A stretch of 46,564 bases of DNA, taken from positions 1 to 46,564 of the forward strand of contig JADFHP010000002.1 in the NCBI GenBank assembly GCA_022567135.1, in the 5' to 3' direction. The position numbers and the translations under genes were made by a program. The stretch comes from Chloroflexota bacterium. GTDB lineage: Bacteria; Chloroflexota; Dehalococcoidia; Lucifugimonadales; Lucifugimonadaceae. The notes under the pieces were generated by a model. It had not been told where the DNA came from, searched no databases, and saw only the letters and a list, made by a program, of their open reading frames with translations. Positions 41,723 through 46,564 of this stretch are shown here, one piece after another (the first letter of the stretch is position 1; each line of letters begins with the position of its first letter).

Positions 41723-41823
41723 TGTGAAACCATTTCAGGCACACCGCAATAGGGACCGGAGGATATACTCACCGCTGATCGGCGAGACCATCGGATGGAT
41801 CAAGACTAAATGAGGCAGAGGAG

Positions 41824-42804
41824 ATGACCATCTCCGGAATGTCACCCCTGGCTGCAGGCGGCGCCGGTGAGATGAGAGATGGAGCCGGGGAGGAACTCCT
41901 CAGCACCGCACTGGAGGTTCACGACCTCGTCAAGTCGTTCAACGGGCGGAGGGTCGTGGACGGCGTTTCGTTCGATCTGCACCGTGGAGAGATCTTCGGA
42001 TTTCTCGGCCCGAACGGTTCCGGGAAAACAACGACGATGCGCATGGCGCTAGACATCATTCGGCCGGACTCTGGCGTCGTTGGGTTACTTGGCGGAACGC
42101 CAACCCGCGAGGCGCTGCGACGGGTCGGATATCTGCCCGAGGAACGGGGACTGCTGCAGCAGGCGCGCGTGCTTGATGTGCTCCGCTACCTGGGCCGGCT
42201 CAAGGGGCTCGATGCATCGATTGCCGAAGCCAGGGTCAAAGAGATGTTGGACCGAGTCGGCCTCGTCGAGCACCTCAACGCGAAGGTGCAGGAGCTCTCG
42301 CGCGGTATGTCACAACTGGTCCAGTTCGCCGGCGCGTTGCTCCATGAGCCAGAGTTGATCATCCTCGATGAGCCGTTCTCGGGGTTGGATCCGCTCAACG
42401 TCGTGTTGATGAAGGACATCATTCGCGAGGAGCAGAGGCGCGGCGCCTCCATCATCTTCAGCACGCACATCATGTCGGATGTCGAGGAGATGTGCGAGCG
42501 CGTGTTGCTCATCGACAACGGTAAGGTCCTTGTGTACGGACCGCTCATGGAACTGAAGCGAGCCCGTGGCACGAGCACCGTCTCCATCACAGCCGAACGC
42601 GAGCCGACCTCAGTCCCGGGCGTCACGGCCCTGAAAGTGGCAAATGGCGCCTACCAGTACCACCTCGGTCCGGGAGCGGAGCCGAAGGCTGTCCTGCGGT
42701 CGTTCATCGATGCCGACATCGATGTCCAGCGTTTCGAGGTGGCGCTACCGACGTTGAACGAGATCTTCATCGAGGAGGTCAGCCGTGCGCGAAACCTTAT
42801 ATGA
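41824..42804 (+). CDS. ABC-2 exporter ATPase subunit (NatA-like)
   Basis: 326-aa ATPase. After about 30 variable residues come Walker A GPNGSGKTTT, Q-loop region GYLPEERGLL, signature LSRGMSQ (LSGGQ variant), Walker B LIILDEPFSGLDP and H-loop STHIMSD. The C-terminal ~80 residues form a DUF4162-type domain. The start has GAGG 8 nt upstream. It overlaps the permease gene by 20 bp. The pair resembles Na+ or drug/peptide exporters of the NatAB type; the substrate is unknown. Confidence 0.93.
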   Translation: MTISGMSPLAAGGAGEMRDGAGEELLSTALEVHDLVKSFNGRRVVDGVSFDLHRGEIFGFLGPNGSGKTTTMRMALDIIRPDSGVVGLLGGTPTREALRRVGYLPEERGLLQQARVLDVLRYLGRLKGLDASIAEARVKEMLDRVGLVEHLNAKVQELSRGMSQLVQFAGALLHEPELIILDEPFSGLDPLNVVLMKDIIREEQRRGASIIFSTHIMSDVEEMCERVLLIDNGKVLVYGPLMELKRARGTSTVSITAEREPTSVPGVTALKVANGAYQYHLGPGAEPKAVLRSFIDADIDVQRFEVALPTLNEIFIEEVSRARNLI

Positions 42805-44002
42805 GGCTCGCATCGTCTTCGAAGAGGAGTTCCGCCGCAACATCAGGCGGCGCGCCTGGCAGATAACGACCGTTATCGTACCGCTCGCGCTTCTCATCGC
42901 GCTGGTCGCGATACCGGCTATCCGGTCCATCACGGCGAGCGACGAAGAGCCGAAACCGATCGGCTACATGGACCTGTCCGGTGAGATCACCGAGGGACAG
43001 TTCCCTGAGCTGGCAGCTTTCGCCAGCCTCGAGGCAGGAATACGGGCGCTGGTGGATGATGACATCGAGGATTTTTTCGTTGTGCCAGCCGACTTTCTGA
43101 AATCCGGTGAGATCGAGTGGCTCACCAACAGGTCCGGGATCTTTGCCGGCGACGACAACAGGGCAAGGTTCGACCGGTTCCTGACGGTTTCAGTGGTCGC
43201 CGAGAGGCTCGAGCCAGACGTGCTCAATCGCGTCCTCTCCGGATCCAGCTTTACCCGCGTCCGCGTCGCGGACGATGGGACGGCATCTGACGAGGATACG
43301 GAGATCAACGAGTTCTTCGTCCCTTTCATTCTCGCGTTTCTCCTCATGATGTCGCTCTTCTTGAACAGCCTCCCACTGTTCCAGAGCGTCTCCGAGGAGA
43401 AAGAGAATCGCATGATGGAGGTGCTCCTCACTTCCCTTTCGCCGATGGCGCTGTTGGCAGGCAAGGTTCTCGCCCTGGGGATCAGCGGGCTGATCCAGAT
43501 CGCAGCGTGGATCGCTGCGATCGCGCTGCTTGGCCCGCGGATCATCGAGCAGATACCGAATGCCGGCGACCTACAGTTCGCCCCCGCGACGTTTCCGGTA
43601 ATGGTGCTCTTCTTCATCGTCGGGTACTTCCTGTTCGCGGTGACGCTCGCGGGCATCGGCGCTGCCACGACGTCCGCGCGCGAAGCGGGCCCGATCGCGG
43701 CCATTGTCACTATGCCGGCCGTCATTCCGGTCTGGCTTTCGAGAGTCATATTGAGTGACCCCGATGGGGGTCTCGCCCGCACTCTGTCGTTTATTCCGCT
43801 CACGGCGCCGACGACGATGATTCAGCGAATCGGCTCAGGGGGCGTCTCCACCGTTGAGATGCTTGGCAGCCTGGCCGTCACCGCGGCGGCGGCCGGGGTA
43901 ATGCTGTTCATCTCGGCCCGCATCTTCCGGGCCGGACTGCTGATGTACGGCCAGCGAATGACTCTGCGCGCAGTCTGGCAGGCGGTGAGGCAAGCGGGAT
44001 AG
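42785..44002 (+). CDS. ABC-2 family permease (NatB-like)
   Basis: 405 aa. One N-terminal TM (ITTVIVPLALLIALVAIPAI) is followed by an extracytoplasmic domain (about 45-175) and then five to six TM helices: FFVPFILAFLLMMSLFLNSLPLF, LAGKVLALGISGLIQIAAWIAAI, FPVMVLFFIVGYFLFAVTLAGIG and others. The motif SEEKENRMMEVLLTSLSP between TM helices is typical of NatB-type ABC-2 permeases. It starts with GTG inside the ATPase gene. Confidence 0.93.
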   Translation: MRETLYEARIVFEEEFRRNIRRRAWQITTVIVPLALLIALVAIPAIRSITASDEEPKPIGYMDLSGEITEGQFPELAAFASLEAGIRALVDDDIEDFFVVPADFLKSGEIEWLTNRSGIFAGDDNRARFDRFLTVSVVAERLEPDVLNRVLSGSSFTRVRVADDGTASDEDTEINEFFVPFILAFLLMMSLFLNSLPLFQSVSEEKENRMMEVLLTSLSPMALLAGKVLALGISGLIQIAAWIAAIALLGPRIIEQIPNAGDLQFAPATFPVMVLFFIVGYFLFAVTLAGIGAATTSAREAGPIAAIVTMPAVIPVWLSRVILSDPDGGLARTLSFIPLTAPTTMIQRIGSGGVSTVEMLGSLAVTAAAAGVMLFISARIFRAGLLMYGQRMTLRAVWQAVRQAG

Positions 44003-44487
44003 CCCGAGCGCTCAGAGGGCGGCGGGCTCTTCGGGTTCGGCGACGCTATCGTCACCCGGAAGTTGAAAAGACAGATCAAAACCGACGCGAATAATTTCAA
44101 GGATGGGCTGGAAGTACAAGCTCACGTCGGTAGCTGATACGGCGTCTTGAGTGCCGCGGGCGGCCTCTCTGGCATGTTTTGGGAAGCCTGATACGAATAC
44201 CGGGCGCTCCTTCGCAGCTGCGCCATTCTGTGCCAGCCAGCCGGCAGCGCCCGGCCCCACGGCCACATACCCCCTGAGAGATACCCCCGCGGTCCCGGCG
44301 TCTGCCCGAAGAGCACAGCCGTCCGCCAGAAGAGTACAAGCAGGTTCACCCCTGAGTGGACTGCGAGCGCCCCCCTGGTGTGACGACGCCGCTGAGGAAC
44401 GCCCCTAACTTGGTTTGCAACGACGGGCTCTCCCAACGACCAGACGGTCGGCGGGGCAGCTCCGAATGACTGAGAAGGGGTAAACCA
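44003..44487. other. Gene-poor interval between the ABC permease and the MMPL gene
   Basis: No convincing gene, repeat or promoter is seen in these 485 bp. A minus-strand frame at 44012-44266 encodes 84 residues whose last 50 (for example VSLYFQPILEIIRVGFDLSF) look protein-like, so it could be a gene remnant, but no Shine-Dalgarno or family supports it. Confidence 0.4.
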
Positions 44488-46564
44488 ATGACTAGCAAGA
44501 ACCTGACAGGCAAACTGGCGCACTTCAGCGCCCGCCGCCGCTGGACAGTGCTCGGCGCATGGGCAGTAATCCTGGTGGCGGCATTCTTCGTCGCCGGCAG
44601 TATCGGCGAAGTGACAAGCAATGACGGCCAGTCGAATCCGAATGTTGAGTCGGATGTCGCCCGGGCCCTCATCGACGAGCGGATCAACACCGAAGATAAG
44701 GCGGAAGAGTTCGTCCTGGTCGAGTTCACCTCCGGGACGGTGAATGACGCCGACAACAGGGCGTTCGTCACCGCGCTAGTTGCCGACCTGGAAGAACTCG
44801 AAGACGTGACCAGCGTCGCCAGTTACGTTGACGGTAGCGAAGGGCTAGTGACTTCCGATGAGAAGGCGGCACTGGTCCTAACCACGCTTTCAGTCGACGA
44901 CGACGACGCCATGGACGTCATTGAGCCGTTGCTGGCAGTCATTGAAGATGCCGATGCCACCACCGGTTACAGAGTGACCACCGTTGGCAACGGCAGCGTG
45001 AGTGTGGAGTTCGAAGCTCTCGCTGAGGAGACCCTGGCAAAAGGCGAGATGATCGGAGTCCTGTTTGCGCTCGTCATCCTACTGGTCGTATTCGGCGCAG
45101 CAGTCGCAGCCGGCCTGCCTATTCTGCTGGCCATCTCATCCATCCTCGTCGCCGTAGCACTCAGCGCGATCATCGGCAGGGTGATGGATCTCGACCCGTT
45201 TGTAGTGCAGATCATCACCATGATCGGCCTTGCGGTCGGCATCGACTACTCGCTCTTCATCGTGAAGCGATTTGGCGAGGAGCTTGCCAGGGGTCGCGAC
45301 AAGATGGACGCCATCACAGCCGCCGGCAACTCCGCGGGCCGAACCGTGATGGTCTCCGGCATGGCCGTCATGATCGCCCTCACGGGCATGCTGATCATGC
45401 CTGACATCACCTTCCGCAGCTTTGGCATGGGCGCCATCCTTGTAGTCATCGCCGCGGTCGCCGCAGCCACCACGCTGCTCCCGGCCATCATCAGCATCCT
45501 GGGCCACCGAATCTACTGGCTGCGAATACCGTTTATCAGCCGCAAGATCGTGATCGGCGAGGACCACTCCCAGGATAACGCCGGCACCGGCGGCTTCTGG
45601 GACAAGATCACCAACGCGGTCATCGCCCGTCCTCTACTCAGCGTCATCGTCACAGGCGGCGCATTGGTGGCGGTGTCATCCGCAGTCTTCACAATGAACC
45701 TAGGCGCGAGTGGATTGACTTCGCTCCCCGAAGACAGCCCATCACGGCACGCTTTCGAGATCGTGATCGAAGAGTTCAATGACGGCCTGATCACGTCCGA
45801 GATCGTGATCGACGCAACCGACGTCACGACGGCCCCGGTGCAGAGCGCTGTTGAGCAGCTCCTAGCAGACCTCGCGACAGACTCCTTCTACGGCAATACC
45901 GAGGTCACTATCGCACCCGGCAGCGACCTGGCGGTGATCAGTGCGGTGCTGCAGGGAGACTACTCAGGTCAGGAATCCGAGGATGCACTCTCACGGTTGC
46001 GTGATCAGTACATACCTGCGGCGTTCGATGGCGTAGCAGACGTGTACGTAACCGGAGCTACGGCGGAGACGGTCGACGCGGTGGACCTGATCAAGAGCTG
46101 GATGCCGCTCGTCTTTGGACTGGTCCTCGGCAGCAGCTTCCTGCTCCTGCTGATCGTCTTCCGCAGCATCGTGGTGCCGATCAAGGCGGTCATCATGAAC
46201 GTCCTCTCGGTCGGCGCCGCATACGGACTGCTCGTCCTGGTCTTCCAGCACGGCATCGGAGCAGACCTCCTGGGATTCCAGCAGGCGCCGGCCATCGAGT
46301 TCTGGCTCCCGCTGTTCCTCTTCAGCATCCTGTTCGGCCTCTCGATGGACTACCACGTCTTCCTGCTCAGCCGGATCAAGGAGCACTACGACGAGACCGG
46401 CGACAACAAGGCTTCCGTGGCCTTCGGTCTCCGCTCAACGGCCGGCATCATCACCGGCGCGGCGCTGATCATGGTCGGTGTCTTCGGCGGCTTCGCCATC
46501 GGCGACATGGTGATGATGCAGCAGGTGGGCTTCGGCCTGGCAGCCGCAATCATCATCGACGCCA
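44488..46564 (+). CDS. MMPL/RND-superfamily transporter, 3'-truncated by window edge
   Basis: 692 complete codons are visible and the frame runs off the end. ATG at 44488 has AAGGGG 8 nt upstream. The layout is RND: N-terminal TM (WTVLGAWAVILVAAFFVAG), soluble domain (about 45-185), TM2-6 with GLAVGIDYSLFIVKRFGEEL, a second soluble domain (about 405-545), then TM8 onwards with the proton-relay FGLSMDYHVFLLSRIKEHYDETGD. It is closer to the MmpL/YdfJ lipid-export type than to AcrB. About the last two TM helices and the tail are missing. It shares the DYxVFLLSRIKEH signature with the MMPL next to gyrA. Confidence 0.95.
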   Translation, partial: MTSKNLTGKLAHFSARRRWTVLGAWAVILVAAFFVAGSIGEVTSNDGQSNPNVESDVARALIDERINTEDKAEEFVLVEFTSGTVNDADNRAFVTALVADLEELEDVTSVASYVDGSEGLVTSDEKAALVLTTLSVDDDDAMDVIEPLLAVIEDADATTGYRVTTVGNGSVSVEFEALAEETLAKGEMIGVLFALVILLVVFGAAVAAGLPILLAISSILVAVALSAIIGRVMDLDPFVVQIITMIGLAVGIDYSLFIVKRFGEELARGRDKMDAITAAGNSAGRTVMVSGMAVMIALTGMLIMPDITFRSFGMGAILVVIAAVAAATTLLPAIISILGHRIYWLRIPFISRKIVIGEDHSQDNAGTGGFWDKITNAVIARPLLSVIVTGGALVAVSSAVFTMNLGASGLTSLPEDSPSRHAFEIVIEEFNDGLITSEIVIDATDVTTAPVQSAVEQLLADLATDSFYGNTEVTIAPGSDLAVISAVLQGDYSGQESEDALSRLRDQYIPAAFDGVADVYVTGATAETVDAVDLIKSWMPLVFGLVLGSSFLLLLIVFRSIVVPIKAVIMNVLSVGAAYGLLVLVFQHGIGADLLGFQQAPAIEFWLPLFLFSILFGLSMDYHVFLLSRIKEHYDETGDNKASVAFGLRSTAGIITGAALIMVGVFGGFAIGDMVMMQQVGFGLAAAIIIDA

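Noticed and set aside
44012-44266. 84-aa minus-strand ORF after the ABC permease
   Set aside because: The C-terminal half looks protein-like, but no ribosome binding site, promoter or family supports it; it was kept only as a note on the interval.
41668-44290. Shared GAGATACCCC string at about 41670 and 44280
   Set aside because: Only about 10 bp match and the flanks do not align; probably chance.
45136-46386. Minus-strand ORFs of 60-143 aa
   Set aside because: They are His/Asp/Ala-rich shadows of the MMPL gene on the plus strand, whose frame is open to the window end.
1-46564. CRISPR arrays, tRNA or rRNA genes, integrases, transposases, prophage genes
   Set aside because: I looked for regular direct repeats, TPsiC-arm GGTTCGAATCC-like sequences and mobile-element proteins and found none that hold up.

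Overview
This is a GC-rich bacterial chromosome segment with tightly packed genes and no rRNA, tRNA, integrase, transposase or CRISPR array that I can see. The gene set suggests a Chloroflexota bacterium, perhaps of the Dehalococcoidia/SAR202 type. Supporting signs are T-box leaders on amino-acid genes, DUF3090 beside an SCO1664-family kinase-like gene, HtpX beside PspAB, an F420/FMN luciferase-like oxidoreductase, an enolase-superfamily dehydratase, and lipoproteins with AxAC lipoboxes and Pro/Thr-rich linkers. The taxon is inference from gene content.

Layout: (1) 1-2083, end of a histidine operon (hisF partial, HAD phosphatase, hisIE). (2) 2402-4399, minus strand, rplU-rpmA-rpmE and a YqhQ-like DUF1385 membrane protein. 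(3) 4498-10129, minus strand, gyrA with a good sigma70 promoter, followed closely by an MMPL/RND transporter and a flavin reductase. (4) 10300-12526, minus strand, htpX, pspAB and a glutamine-amidotransferase-like protein that has lost its catalytic residues. (5) 12766-15726, an inositol-monophosphatase-family gene and cimA behind a T-box leader. (6) 15830-20049, luciferase-like oxidoreductase, DUF3090, SCO1664 family, a JAMM metalloprotease and a galactonate-dehydratase-like enzyme. (7) 20050-20710, an AT-rich convergent gap with a candidate small gene. (8) 20711-26858, a penicillin-acylase-family hydrolase divergent from three tandem DUF3179 lipoproteins. (9) 26919-37991, minus strand, the branched-chain amino-acid cluster ilvB-ilvN-ilvC-leuA-leuC-(DUF4328)-leuD-leuB-(DegT-like) behind a second T-box. 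(10) 38093-46564, a duplicated NarL-type histidine kinase/response regulator pair, an ABC-2 exporter and a second MMPL transporter cut by the window edge.

The most unusual signal is in the third DUF3179 gene. Its reading frame is full length except for one TGA codon exactly where its two tandem paralogues carry the first Cys of a conserved CxxC motif. A perfect 6-bp hairpin lies about 13 nt after that TGA, and synonymous differences from the paralogues create it. This fits a selenocysteine-containing UxxC protein. A nonsense mutation or an assembly error remains possible.

Other signals worth following are the pseudo-amidotransferase, a receiver-only response regulator left by a tandem duplication, a DUF4328 membrane protein inside the leu operon, the two T-boxes, a 39-codon ORF with a perfect Shine-Dalgarno in the AT-rich gap, and several intergenic palindromes. 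The branched-chain genes work as a pathway. CimA makes citramalate for isoleucine. LeuA, LeuCD and LeuB make leucine, and LeuCD/LeuB probably also process citramalate. IlvBN and IlvC serve all three amino acids. ilvD, ilvE and ilvA are not in the window.
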